DNA of 53,780 nt. Source: DTU024 sp964518875. Lineage in GTDB: Bacteria > Bacillota > Clostridia > Christensenellales > Aristaeellaceae. Within the stretch, counting starts at the first letter, position 1. The number at the start of each line of letters is the position of its first letter. Of this stretch, positions 7,856-17,062 are shown piece by piece. Made by a program: the position numbers and the translations under genes. The stretch lies in assembly GCA_964518875.1 (NCBI GenBank), contig CAZFHI010000011.1, positions 1 through 53,780 on the forward strand. Reading direction: 5' to 3'. The notes beneath the pieces were generated by a model that was given only the letters and a program-made list of their open reading frames with translations, was not told where the DNA came from and did no database searches.

Positions 7856-8674
7856 ATGAAACGCGCGCAGAGAATAGCCTTAATAACCGAAAGGCTTATT
7901 GTAAACCCCAATACGTTTTTCACGCTCGCTTCTTTTTCAAGGGAGCTTGATGCCGCCAAATCAACATTGAGCGAGGATATCGCAATAATTTCCGATACCT
8001 TAAAGCAGAACGGCGCGGGCTTTATTGTAACGAAGCAGGGCGTTCAGGGCGGGGTGCGATATTGCCCCAAATATTCCCCTGAAAAGGCGTATGATGAGGT
8101 GCAGGCTGTTTGTGAAATGCTGAACAACCCGGTACGCGTGCTTCCAGGGGGCTTTCTGTACTGGTCCGACATACTTTCAAACCCCGCGACAGTGAAAAAG
8201 CTTGCGCGCATCGCGGCGGGAGAATTTTTAAATTCAGACGCTGATTTTGTGCTCACTATGGAAACAAAAGGCATACCGTTTGCTTTTATGACCGCTGAAG
8301 CGATAGGCCTGCCCCTGGTTATAGCGAGGCGGGCGAGCAAGGTTTACGAGGGCAGCGCGGTGAGCATTAACTATTTTACAGGGAGCGGCACAATAGAAAG
8401 CATGAGCTTGCCAAAGCGTGCCGTAAAACCAGGCAGCAGCGCGCTTATAGTTGACGATTTTATTAAAAAGGGCGGCACGGCGCTTGGCATGTGCACACTT
8501 ATGAAGGAGTTTGACGTAAGTATAAGCGGCATGGTGTTCATGCTGTCGCAGAACGAACAGCAAAAGCGGTTTGTTTCAGGCGATATTTCGCTTATGGCGC
8601 TTAGCCGCCCGAGCGACGCTGCGCCTTACGTTACGCCCTCCGACTGGATTAAAGACAGAATTTTGGAAAGATGA
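7856..8674 (+). CDS. purR: Pur operon repressor PurR (Bacillus type)
   Basis: PurR of Gram-positive bacteria is a winged-helix domain fused to a phosphoribosyltransferase-like domain that senses PRPP and represses purine genes. Residues 1-70 fit the winged helix (FSRELDAAKSTLSEDIAIISDTL) and the PRPP loop is ALIVDDFIKKGGTALG near residues 200-215. The length of 272 residues fits the family. A TTG at 7832 opens the same frame 24 nt upstream, but the start at 7856 matches the family N-terminus; GGGGG lies 13 nt before it, somewhat far for a ribosome site. It overlaps pth by ATGA. Confidence 0.9.
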   Translation: MKRAQRIALITERLIVNPNTFFTLASFSRELDAAKSTLSEDIAIISDTLKQNGAGFIVTKQGVQGGVRYCPKYSPEKAYDEVQAVCEMLNNPVRVLPGGFLYWSDILSNPATVKKLARIAAGEFLNSDADFVLTMETKGIPFAFMTAEAIGLPLVIARRASKVYEGSAVSINYFTGSGTIESMSLPKRAVKPGSSALIVDDFIKKGGTALGMCTLMKEFDVSISGMVFMLSQNEQQKRFVSGDISLMALSRPSDAAPYVTPSDWIKDRILER

Positions 8675-9246
8675 ACATAATAATAGGTCTTGGAAATATA
8701 GGAAAAGAATTTGATAAAACACGCCATAACATGGGTTTCATGGCGATAGACGAAATACTGAAAAGCGTAAATGTTTTAAGGAAAAGAACAGCGCTTAACT
8801 CCATAATTTACGACGCGACGTATAACGGCAGGAAAATCCTGCTCGCAAAGCCCGCGACGTTTATGAACCTGTCGGGTCAGGCGGTTACGGCTCTTATGGG
8901 CTACTACAAGGTGAAGGCTGAGGATATTTTAATCATATCCGACGATATAGATCTGCCTTTAGGCAAAATACGCATACGCCCGTTTGGCGGCGCGGGAACG
9001 CACAACGGCTGGCGGAGCATAATAAAGGAAAGCGGCACAGACAGGTTTGCGCGCATACGAATAGGCGTTGGCGCGGCCCCCGAGGGCTGGGACCTTGCTA
9101 ATTGGGTTCTTTCAAGGTTTAATGAGGAAGAAATTAAAATCATTTCTCCCGCGCTTGAAAGAACGGCGCAGGCGGCTCTATGCTTTACAGAAAAGGGCAT
9201 AGACACGGCCATGAACAGGTTTAACGTAAAACACGGCGAGCAATGA
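8671..9246 (+). CDS. pth: Peptidyl-tRNA hydrolase
   Basis: Releases tRNA from peptidyl-tRNA dropped by stalled ribosomes. The 191-residue protein has all family landmarks: GLGNIGKEFDKTRHNMGF with the catalytic histidine near residue 20, KPATFMNLSGQAV with the substrate Asn, ISDDIDLPLGKIR with the catalytic Asp near 93, and GGAGTHNGWRSI near 110. It overlaps both neighbours by 4 nt, so purR, pth and mfd are translationally coupled. The pth-mfd pair is conserved in Firmicutes. Confidence 0.97.
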   Translation: MNIIIGLGNIGKEFDKTRHNMGFMAIDEILKSVNVLRKRTALNSIIYDATYNGRKILLAKPATFMNLSGQAVTALMGYYKVKAEDILIISDDIDLPLGKIRIRPFGGAGTHNGWRSIIKESGTDRFARIRIGVGAAPEGWDLANWVLSRFNEEEIKIISPALERTAQAALCFTEKGIDTAMNRFNVKHGEQ

Positions 9247-12200
9247 GTAAAACGGACGGTGTTTTTGAACCGCTATATAATTACCGGGCGTTTAACGCCG
9301 CTTTAAACGAAGCGAAAAACAGGCGATGCGTTGTGCTCTATGATATGCCTGCCGCATTCCGCGTGTTTACCGCTGTGGCTATTGGGAAAAAGCTTAAAAG
9401 AACTGTGCTTTACGCAACGCCGTCTGTAAAGAGCGCTTTGCTTGCGGAAGAAACGGCTTTGGCGCTGACTGACGGAAGAGCCGCGTACCTGCCGCACCAG
9501 GACATGCAGTTCGTTCAGGGGACGTACAGCAGGGAACGCCGCTGGCAGGAGCTTAAGGTTTTAAGCGACGTAAACGGCGGCAAAATAGACATGCTTATTG
9601 TAACCCCTGAAAGCTTTTTAAGGCGCTTTCCTAAATCCGCAAGGCGGGATTTTATCGTTTCAATAGACGATACCTGCGAGCCGCAGGAGCTTTTAGAAAA
9701 GCTCGTTCAGCTTGGTTACGAGCGCGTGGACATGGTTGAAGGAAGAGGGCAGTGCGCCATGCGCGGCGACATTATGGATGTTTTCCCTCCATCAAACGAC
9801 AACCCTGTCCGCATAGAGTTTTTCGATAACAATGTGGATTCCATAAGGCTTTTTGACGCATTAAGCCAAAACAGCATAAGCCAGAAGGAAAAAGTAAATA
9901 TTTCTCCTGCCGATATGTATATGTTTTCTTCGGATAAAAGGAAATCCGTATCTGAAAAGATGCGAAAAATTATACTTAAGGCGGTAAACAGCAGAACGTC
10001 GCGCCCTGAAAATAAAGACGCGCTTTATGACGATCTGCCTGATGATATATCCATTGCGAGCGGATATCGCAGGATGCAGATGGATATAGACAAGCTTCAG
10101 GAAACAGGCGCGTTTAACAGCATACACCTCTGGTACCCTGTTTTAGCTGAAACCGTTGCAATAGAAGAGCTTCTTGACGACCCTCTTATAGTGCTTGATA
10201 CTCCAAACAGGATAAAAAGCCGCATAGACAATGAACAGGCTGCGTTTAAAGACCTTTTAAGCCAGGCGGTGCTGCGCGAAGACGCGGTGCCGGAGCAGGA
10301 AAAGCTTTATTTTAGTAATGACGATATTAAAACAAGGTTTGCGAGCGCAAAGCCGGTGCTTATGCAGGATATGCTTTTAGGTTTCGCAGATATGAAGCCT
10401 CAAAGCATTGTTTCCATGCCGGCAAAGAGCGCTTCTGATATTTACCGCGGAAACTTTAAGCTGCTCGCCGCGGACATAGCGGCCTTTATTCAGCAGGGAT
10501 TTTTTATAGGCGTAGCTACGGAAAGCCCGGCGAGGGCGGAGCGCATACGAAACGCCCTTAAAAATGAAGGCTGCCTTATGCCTGAATTTGAAGAAGGCAA
10601 TCACGACGTTAAAAGCGGAAAAGCGCAGTTCGTAGATACGAATATCGCGGAAGGCTTCGTATCTGAAGACGCGAAGCTTATGCTCGTTTCCCAATCAGAT
10701 TTGTACGGCAGATCGCATAAAAAAAGCCGGTCTTCAAAGCAGGGACAAAAGATAGACGCCTTTGTGGAGCTTAACAAAGGGGACTATGTAGTGCATGAGC
10801 AGCACGGCATAGGCGTATACGAGGGCACTGTGCGCCTGCAGAGCGAAGGAGCCTACCGCGATTACCTTTACATACAATACGCCGGGAACGACAAGCTGTA
10901 CATACCTGTCGACCAGTTTGACAGAGTGCAGAAATACATAGGTTCTGAAGGCGAAGCGCCAAAGCTTAACAGCCTTGATTCCGCAAGCTGGGAAAAGCAA
11001 AAAGCGAGGGTTAAAAAATCCGTGCAGAAGCTTGCGTTCAGCTTGGTTAAGCTCTACGCGCAGAGGCAGTCCATAAAAGGGTTTGAATTTCAAAGCTACG
11101 ACGAGTGGGAAGAGCAGTTTAACGATAATTTTGAGTACGAGCTTACCGACGACCAGCAAAAGGCGATAGACGAAGTGCTTGGCGACATGACAGAGCCTGT
11201 CAATATGGACAGGCTCCTGTGCGGCGACGTAGGCTACGGCAAGACGGAGGTTGCGATGCGGGCGGCATTCCGCGCCGCTGTAAACGGGAAGCAGGTGGCG
11301 GTGCTTGCTCCAACTACTATTTTGGTGCAGCAGCATTTAAACACGTTTAAGCAGCGCTTCAGGGGCTTTCCCGTTAAAATTGCGAGCCTGAGCCGCTTTT
11401 CAACGCCTAAGGAAAACAAAGAAACGCTGCTCAATTTAAGCAAGGGCGGTTTAGACATAATAATAGGCACTCACAGGCTGCTTTCAAAAGACGTCAAGTT
11501 CAAGGATCTTGGTTTGCTTATAATAGACGAGGAGCAGCGCTTCGGCGTAGGGCACAAGGAAAGCATAAAAAACATAAAGAAAAAGGTGGACGTTTTAACG
11601 CTGTCCGCAACGCCTATACCCAGGACGCTGCATATGAGCATGGTAGGCGTAAGGGATATGAGCATAATAGAATCGCCGCCGCAGGAAAGACAGCCTGTCC
11701 AGACGTACGTGGTTGAAGCGAACGACGCTGTTGTGCGGGACGCGGCGCTTAGAGAAATAAACCGCGGCGGTCAGGTGTTCTTCATATACAACAGAGTGCA
11801 GCATATGGAAGCCTTTGAGGAAAGGCTTAGAAAGCTTATTCCGGAAGCAAAAATCGCCATGGCCCACGGGCAGATGAGAAGCCAGGTGCTTGAAGACATC
11901 ATGCTTGACTTTTCCCGCGGCCGCTATGATATATTACTTTGCTCTACAATTATAGAAAACGGTCTTGATATACCTAACGCCAACACGCTTATAGTTTATG
12001 ATGCGGACAGGTTCGGTTTAGGGCAGCTTTACCAGCTGAGGGGACGCGTGGGAAGGTCTGCAAGGCTCGCTTACGCGTACTTTCTTGTGCGGCCAGATAA
12101 GGTGATATCTGAAACTGCGGAAAAAAGGCTGTACGCAATAAGGGAATTTACGGAATTTGGCGCAGGCTTCAGAATTGCCATGAGGGATTTGCAGATACGC

Positions 12201-12782
12201 GGCGCAGGCAACATATTCGGCCCCGAGCAGTCGGGACAGATAAGCAGCATAGGCTATGACATGTACTGCAAAATGCTTGAGGAAGCCGTGCTTGAAATGC
12301 AGGGAGACACGCAAAAGACCGAAAGGCTTAAGCGCGACTGCCGCGTTGAAATACATATTAACGCGTTTTTGCCGGAGGACTATGTGTCGGGCAACAGCCA
12401 GCGCGTTGAAATATACAAGCGCATTTCATCAATAAGCTCTGAAGACGATAAATACGCCCTGGTTGAAGACCTTATAGACCGCTTCGGGGAGCCTCCCAAA
12501 CCGGTGCAGGCGCTGCTTGACGTTGCTCTTTTAAGGTCTTTTGCCATAGAGCTTGGCTGCGACATAGTAAAATTTGAAAAGGACGAGCTTTCTTTAAGGC
12601 TTAACCCGGAATACATAAAAGACCCGGTAGAGCTTATAAGGGCGCTTAAAGACGAGCGCTCCGTGCGGCTAACGTCCGGCAAAACCACATGGCTTATAAT
12701 GAACGTAGCGTCAGGCGAAGCCTCGGACGCAATTCAAACTGGCATAGACTTTATTAAGAGAATGCAAAAAAAGCTTAATTGA
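9243..12782 (+). CDS. mfd: Transcription-repair coupling factor Mfd
   Basis: ATP-dependent translocase that removes RNA polymerase stalled at DNA lesions and recruits UvrA. The 1179-residue length is typical. The N-terminal UvrB-homology region spans about residues 1-350, the RNA-polymerase-interaction domain contains KGDYVVHEQHGIGVYEG near 512-530, and the superfamily 2 helicase motor has Walker A GDVGYGKT near 660, IDEEQRFGV near 761 and SATPIPRTLHMSM near 790. The RecG-like motif QLRGRVGRS lies near 930. The C-terminal TRCF domain begins near 1020 with VEIHINAFLPEDYV. It starts with an ATG overlapping the pth stop. Confidence 0.97.
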   Translation: MSKTDGVFEPLYNYRAFNAALNEAKNRRCVVLYDMPAAFRVFTAVAIGKKLKRTVLYATPSVKSALLAEETALALTDGRAAYLPHQDMQFVQGTYSRERRWQELKVLSDVNGGKIDMLIVTPESFLRRFPKSARRDFIVSIDDTCEPQELLEKLVQLGYERVDMVEGRGQCAMRGDIMDVFPPSNDNPVRIEFFDNNVDSIRLFDALSQNSISQKEKVNISPADMYMFSSDKRKSVSEKMRKIILKAVNSRTSRPENKDALYDDLPDDISIASGYRRMQMDIDKLQETGAFNSIHLWYPVLAETVAIEELLDDPLIVLDTPNRIKSRIDNEQAAFKDLLSQAVLREDAVPEQEKLYFSNDDIKTRFASAKPVLMQDMLLGFADMKPQSIVSMPAKSASDIYRGNFKLLAADIAAFIQQGFFIGVATESPARAERIRNALKNEGCLMPEFEEGNHDVKSGKAQFVDTNIAEGFVSEDAKLMLVSQSDLYGRSHKKSRSSKQGQKIDAFVELNKGDYVVHEQHGIGVYEGTVRLQSEGAYRDYLYIQYAGNDKLYIPVDQFDRVQKYIGSEGEAPKLNSLDSASWEKQKARVKKSVQKLAFSLVKLYAQRQSIKGFEFQSYDEWEEQFNDNFEYELTDDQQKAIDEVLGDMTEPVNMDRLLCGDVGYGKTEVAMRAAFRAAVNGKQVAVLAPTTILVQQHLNTFKQRFRGFPVKIASLSRFSTPKENKETLLNLSKGGLDIIIGTHRLLSKDVKFKDLGLLIIDEEQRFGVGHKESIKNIKKKVDVLTLSATPIPRTLHMSMVGVRDMSIIESPPQERQPVQTYVVEANDAVVRDAALREINRGGQVFFIYNRVQHMEAFEERLRKLIPEAKIAMAHGQMRSQVLEDIMLDFSRGRYDILLCSTIIENGLDIPNANTLIVYDADRFGLGQLYQLRGRVGRSARLAYAYFLVRPDKVISETAEKRLYAIREFTEFGAGFRIAMRDLQIRGAGNIFGPEQSGQISSIGYDMYCKMLEEAVLEMQGDTQKTERLKRDCRVEIHINAFLPEDYVSGNSQRVEIYKRISSISSEDDKYALVEDLIDRFGEPPKPVQALLDVALLRSFAIELGCDIVKFEKDELSLRLNPEYIKDPVELIRALKDERSVRLTSGKTTWLIMNVASGEASDAIQTGIDFIKRMQKKLN

Positions 12783-12833
12783 CAGAAAAAGTATTTAAAT
12801 TTATTATTGAAATACAAAAAGGAGGCGTATAAA

Positions 12834-13346
12834 ATGCAAAACCCCAAATTTACAATTACAATGCAGAACGGAGACGTGCTTACAGGAGAGCTTTACCCAG
12901 AATATGCGCCGGAATCGGTGGGAAACTTTATTTCTCTTGCTAACTCGGGCTTTTACGACGGCCTTACGTTTCACCGCGTAATACCGGGATTTATGATACA
13001 GGGCGGCTGTCCGTCAGGCACAGGAACGGGAGGCCCCGGCTACTGCATAAAAGGCGAGTTTGAGCAAAACGGAGTGCCCAACCCCATAAAGCACAGCTAC
13101 GGCGTGTTGAGCATGGCGCGCGCCATGCCGTTTAACAGCGCGGGAAGCCAGTTCTTTATAATGACTTCGGATTCGCCGCACCTTGACGGCAGCTACGCGG
13201 CGTTTGGCAGGGTGCTTACTAATATGGAAGCCGCTGAAAAAATAGTGAACGTACAAACAGACTGGCAGGATAAGCCGCTTGAGCCGCAGGTAATAAAAAG
13301 CATACGCGTTGAAGCTCAAAAGGATTATCCTTTTACTAAAATGTAG
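12834..13346 (+). CDS. ppiB: Cyclophilin-type peptidyl-prolyl cis-trans isomerase
   Basis: Catalyses proline isomerisation during protein folding; no signal peptide, so cytosolic. The 170-residue protein carries the cyclophilin core FHRVIPGFMIQGG with the catalytic arginine, GTGGPGY, and SAGSQFFI with the conserved Gln and Phe. The reading frame extends upstream to a TTG at 12807, but AAAGGAGG at 12818-12825 places the start at the ATG 12834. It sits 51 nt after mfd and 9 nt before the zapA-like gene. Confidence 0.93.
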   Translation: MQNPKFTITMQNGDVLTGELYPEYAPESVGNFISLANSGFYDGLTFHRVIPGFMIQGGCPSGTGTGGPGYCIKGEFEQNGVPNPIKHSYGVLSMARAMPFNSAGSQFFIMTSDSPHLDGSYAAFGRVLTNMEAAEKIVNVQTDWQDKPLEPQVIKSIRVEAQKDYPFTKM

Positions 13347-13355
13347 GTAAAAGCT

Positions 13356-13799
13356 ATGGAAAGAAAAAATTATATGCTTACGCTTGCAGGGCGTAAATTT
13401 GAAATGACATCTTCTGAGAGCGCCGGTCACATAGAGCGCGTACGCTTTATGACGGAAGAGGAAATAGAAGCCACTATGGGGCTTGACAGGCGCATAAGCT
13501 TTGAAACGGCCGCGGCCGTAACGGCGCTGCGCTTCGCGGAGCGCGTGCTTATGTTGGAAGATGAATGCACAAGGCTGCGCAGGGAAAAGGACGAGCTTGC
13601 TGAAAGAATAAGCGAATCCGAAAAAGAAAACGCCAAGGACGCAGAAAAAACGTCGGGCGATGAAAAGGAAAAAACGGAAAGCGCGAAGCAGGAGGAAAGC
13701 GCACATGCGGACAAGGCAAAGCCTGCGCCCAACAGCAGATCTTCCAGAACCCGCGCTAAAAACAATACATACAAATCAAACAACACGATGAACAAATAA
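13356..13799 (+). CDS. ZapA-like cell division protein with charged tail
   Basis: The first 50 or so residues (MLTLAGRKFEMTSSES, then AGHIERVRFMTEEEIEA) follow the ZapA pattern: a small beta domain and then a coiled-coil helix (residues 60-95, LRFAERVLMLEDECTRLRRE). ZapA bundles FtsZ filaments. The gene lies directly upstream of mutS2, as zapA does in Bacillus subtilis, which supports the assignment. Odd is the length of 147 residues: the last 55 are a low-complexity Lys/Glu/Ser/Ala tail, probably disordered, whereas ZapA is usually 80-100 residues. The family call rests on pattern and neighbourhood only. Confidence 0.65.
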   Translation: MERKNYMLTLAGRKFEMTSSESAGHIERVRFMTEEEIEATMGLDRRISFETAAAVTALRFAERVLMLEDECTRLRREKDELAERISESEKENAKDAEKTSGDEKEKTESAKQEESAHADKAKPAPNSRSSRTRAKNNTYKSNNTMNK

Positions 13800-13806
13800 A
13801 AATTTC

Positions 13807-16149
13807 ATGAAAGAAAAGACGCTAAAAAAATTAGAATTTGATAAAATATTAAATCTTCTTGCAGAAGGCGCGGTAAGCCCTGTGGGCGTTAAAGCCTGCT
13901 TATCCATAATGCCTTCTTCAAACCTTGAAGAAGTGCAGAAAATGCAGCAGGAAACCGAGGAAGCCATTTACATGCTCAAATACAAGGGCAGAAGCCCTCT
14001 TGTAAGCTTTGAAGACGTGCGCGAACAGCTGAGCTTAGCTGAAAAGGGCTCCGTGCTGTCTGCCGGGGTCCTGCTGCAGCTTGCGAACGTTTTATACGCT
14101 TCCCGCATTGCCAGGAACAGCTTTGACGACGAAGCGGAGTTTACCAGGCTTTTAACGTCTTACGCTATGCGGCTGCGCGTTTTCAGAAGCCTTGAAAACG
14201 ATATAAAAGAAGCCATAATTTCTGAAGACAGCATTGCGGACAACGCGAGCAGCAAGCTTTTTTCCATACGCAGGCAGATAAGAGCGCTCAATGAAAGAAT
14301 GCGCGGCAGGCTTGACTCCATGGTGGTAAGCCATGCCAAGTATCTCCAGGAGCCTATAATTACGGTAAGGAACGGGCGCTACTGCCTGCCTGTAAAGCAG
14401 GAATACAGAAAGAACGTAAACGGCATAGTGCACGACCAGTCTTCAACGGGGGCGACTCTGTTTATAGAGCCTCTTATGCTTGTAGAAGGCGGCAACGAGC
14501 TTAAGCAGCTTTCCGTTAAAGAGCAGCAGGAGATAGAGCGCATTTTGGCAGGCTTTTCAAGCCAGGCGGCGGATATTGCTGAGGAAATCGCTGAAAACAT
14601 TTTAATACTGCAAAAACTTGACGTTATATTTGCGAAAGGCAAATTAGCGCTCAGCATGCGGGCCGCGCGCCCTAAGATAAACAAAAACAAATACTTTAAC
14701 TTTATAAGCGTAAGGCATCCGCTTTTGCCAAAGGACACAGTGGTTCCATGCAGCATATGGTTAGGGGACGACTTCAGCACTCTTGTGATTACGGGGCCTA
14801 ACACAGGGGGAAAAACCGTTACGCTTAAAACAGTTGGGCTTGTGAGCCTTATGGCTCAGGCAGGCCTTCAGGTGCCGGCGGACAACGGAACGTCTGTATA
14901 TGTGTTTAATGAAATATTCGCGGATATAGGAGACGAGCAGAGCATCGAGCAGTCGCTTTCGACATTTTCTTCACACATGACAAATATAGTAAACATATTG
15001 CGCGACGCGGACGAAGATTCGCTTGTATTGTTTGACGAATTAGGCGCGGGCACGGACCCTGCGGAGGGCTCGGCCCTTGCAAGGAGCATACTGAGCTACC
15101 TTACTGAAAGAAAAATATTAACCGTCGCCACAACCCATTTCAGCGAGCTTAAGGCGTTTGCCATTTCAAACGACGGCGTAGAAAACGCGAGCGTGGATTT
15201 TGACGTGGAAACGCTGCGCCCAACTTACAAGCTGTCCATAGGCATGCCCGGCAAGTCAAACGCGTTTGAAATATCCAAAAAACTTGGTCTTCCGGATATT
15301 TTTATAGAGCGCGCGAAGGAACATTTAAGCGCGGAGGACACTAAGTTTGAAGACGTTATAGCGAGCGCGGAGCGCCATTTGCAGATTGCTGAAAAAGAAC
15401 GCAAAAAGGCTGAGGAATTGTATAAAGAGGCGGAGGAAGCTAAGGATCAGGCAAATAAAATGCTGCTTAAAGCGCAGGAAAAATACAACCTTACAACACA
15501 AAAAGCTAAAAGCGACGCAAGGCAGATTATAGTAAAAGCAAAGCGGGAAAGCGCCGACATAGTGCGGGAGCTTAAAAATATAAAGACGAACGGCAGCATA
15601 CCCTGGCATGAAATAGACGAGCAGGACAAGCGCTTTGAAAGCCTTGAAGATTTGCTTAATCCTAAAGAAAGTATAATAAACGACGCTCCGCTTAATATTG
15701 ATAAGCTTAAAATTGGCGACAGCGTAAAGCTTGCGGGGCTTAACACAAAAGCCACTGTTCTTTCCCTGCCTGATAAAAACGGCAGGGTAACGGTGCAGGC
15801 GGGCGCCGTTAAAATGCGTGTAAATTCAGACAGGCTCAGCAAATCAAACGGCGAAAAGAAAAAGCCTATGGCGGTAGTAGTAAACAAGGCGTATTCTTCA
15901 GGACCCGCTTCATTATCCTGCGACGTAAGAGGTCTGTCGCTTGAAGAAGCTATTCTTGAAACGGACAGGTACCTCGACGATTCCATGCTTAAAGGGCTTA
16001 AGGAAGTAAGCATAGTTCACGGCAAGGGCGGCGGCGTGCTGCGCGCTGGCATACAGGAGCACCTTAAAAAACTAAAGTATGTGGATAAATTTCGTCTTGG
16101 GCGTTACGGAGAGGGCGAAGACGGCGTAACGATAGTAACGCTTAAATAG
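13807..16149 (+). CDS. mutS2: Endonuclease MutS2 with C-terminal Smr domain
   Basis: MutS2 lacks the mismatch-recognition domain of MutS. In Firmicutes it suppresses homologous recombination or rescues collided ribosomes. The 780-residue protein has Walker A GPNTGGKT at 330-337, the STFSSHMTNI segment, Walker B LVLFDELGAGTDPAEG near 405, and TTHFSELK near 440. A long Lys/Glu-rich coiled coil follows (about 510-600), then a KOW-like domain, and finally a Smr nuclease domain (from SCDVRGLSLEEA near 700, with HGKGGGVLRAGI). It begins 7 nt after the zapA-like gene. A degenerate copy of its 3' end follows (see 16150-16364). Confidence 0.95.
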   Translation: MKEKTLKKLEFDKILNLLAEGAVSPVGVKACLSIMPSSNLEEVQKMQQETEEAIYMLKYKGRSPLVSFEDVREQLSLAEKGSVLSAGVLLQLANVLYASRIARNSFDDEAEFTRLLTSYAMRLRVFRSLENDIKEAIISEDSIADNASSKLFSIRRQIRALNERMRGRLDSMVVSHAKYLQEPIITVRNGRYCLPVKQEYRKNVNGIVHDQSSTGATLFIEPLMLVEGGNELKQLSVKEQQEIERILAGFSSQAADIAEEIAENILILQKLDVIFAKGKLALSMRAARPKINKNKYFNFISVRHPLLPKDTVVPCSIWLGDDFSTLVITGPNTGGKTVTLKTVGLVSLMAQAGLQVPADNGTSVYVFNEIFADIGDEQSIEQSLSTFSSHMTNIVNILRDADEDSLVLFDELGAGTDPAEGSALARSILSYLTERKILTVATTHFSELKAFAISNDGVENASVDFDVETLRPTYKLSIGMPGKSNAFEISKKLGLPDIFIERAKEHLSAEDTKFEDVIASAERHLQIAEKERKKAEELYKEAEEAKDQANKMLLKAQEKYNLTTQKAKSDARQIIVKAKRESADIVRELKNIKTNGSIPWHEIDEQDKRFESLEDLLNPKESIINDAPLNIDKLKIGDSVKLAGLNTKATVLSLPDKNGRVTVQAGAVKMRVNSDRLSKSNGEKKKPMAVVVNKAYSSGPASLSCDVRGLSLEEAILETDRYLDDSMLKGLKEVSIVHGKGGGVLRAGIQEHLKKLKYVDKFRLGRYGEGEDGVTIVTLK

Positions 16150-16364
16150 AGCGGACAAAGCAATATTCGTGCTTATTGTGCGAAGCCACATGACTATAAC
16201 CGTAACAAGCTGCAAGCGCGGCGGTTACGGGAAACTGCGCGTTGATTCATACCTTGCGGTTCAGCTGCCGGCGAGCGTAAGCGATCAAACGAAAATGCAA
16301 CCGGCAAAGTGTCTTAAGACAGTTTGCCTATACTCTTGGCGTAACGATATTAACGCTTAAACAG
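16150..16364 (+). pseudogene. Decayed duplicate of the mutS2 3' end (Smr tail)
   Basis: The last 27 nt of mutS2 (16123-16149, GGCGTAACGATAG onward) recur at 16338-16364 with 25 of 27 identical, offset 215 nt. Between the copies, 16213-16260 reads in one frame as CKRGGYGKLRVDSYLAVQLP, reminiscent of the Smr motif GKGGGVLRAGIQEHLKKL, and stop codons and frame shifts separate the pieces. The second copy supplies the sequence directly before the ribosome site of the response regulator. A 12-bp hairpin with one small internal loop (CCGTAAC and GCTGC arms, about 16199-16231) also lies here. The short repeat is certain; decay from an Smr tail is my interpretation. Confidence 0.5.
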
Positions 16365-16372
16365 GAGGTCTT

Positions 16373-17062
16373 ATGAGCGAAAAACAGCATATAATGATAG
16401 TTGACGACGACAGGCATATTTCTGAACTCGTCAGGCTTTATCTGGAAAAAGAATCTTATGAGGTTTCAAGCTGCGAGCGAGGGGAGGACGCTCTGGAAGC
16501 GTTCAAAAAAAATCCCCCTTCCCTTGTGCTGTTGGACATAATGCTTCCGGGCATGGACGGGTGGGAAGTATGCAGGGAGATACGAAAAATAAGCGACATA
16601 CCCATAATAATGCTTTCAGCAAAGGACGAAACCTTTGACAAGGTCCTGGGCTTAGAGCTTGGCGCCGACGATTACATAACCAAGCCCTTTGATTCCAAGG
16701 AGCTTGTAGCGAGGATCAAAGCCGTTTTGCGGCGCGGCAAAACAGGCGCCCAGCAGGAGCGCGCACTGTCCTTCCCGGGGCTTAGCATAAGCCTTGAACA
16801 ATATAAAGTGGTATATCAGGGGAAAAATGTTGACATGGCTCCAAAGGAGCTTGAGCTGCTGTACTTTTTAGCGTCCAACCCCAACAAGGTGTTTACGCGC
16901 GAGCAGCTGCTTGAAAAGGTCTGGGGTTTCGACTACTTTGGGGACAGCCGCACGGTGGACGTTCACGTTAAGCGCATAAGGGAGAAGCTAAAAGACAGCG
17001 AATTCCTGGGATGGCAGATAAAAACCGTGTGGAGCGTAGGCTATAAGTTTGAGGCCGACTGA
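16373..17062 (+). CDS. OmpR/PhoB-family response regulator
   Basis: A 229-residue two-domain regulator. The receiver domain (residues 1-120) has the acidic pair DDD near 11-13, the phosphoacceptor Asp55 in LLDIMLPGMDG, and the conserved Lys in DDYITKPFDSKEL. The winged-helix DNA-binding domain (about 130-229) has the PKELELLYFLASNPNKVFTR and VDVHVKRIREKL segments typical of the OmpR/PhoB group. AGGAGG lies 6-7 nt before the ATG. It overlaps the histidine kinase gene by one base (TGATG), so the two are co-translated partners. The signal and target genes cannot be told from the sequence. Confidence 0.93.
   Translation: MSEKQHIMIVDDDRHISELVRLYLEKESYEVSSCERGEDALEAFKKNPPSLVLLDIMLPGMDGWEVCREIRKISDIPIIMLSAKDETFDKVLGLELGADDYITKPFDSKELVARIKAVLRRGKTGAQQERALSFPGLSISLEQYKVVYQGKNVDMAPKELELLYFLASNPNKVFTREQLLEKVWGFDYFGDSRTVDVHVKRIREKLKDSEFLGWQIKTVWSVGYKFEAD

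Noticed and set aside
16160..16260. Cyclic-di-GMP riboswitch before the response regulator
   Set aside because: The GAAGCCACATGACTATAACC stretch and the GGTTACGG element recall a GEMM motif, but the conserved tetraloop and receptor parts do not line up; the decayed Smr tail explains more of the sequence.
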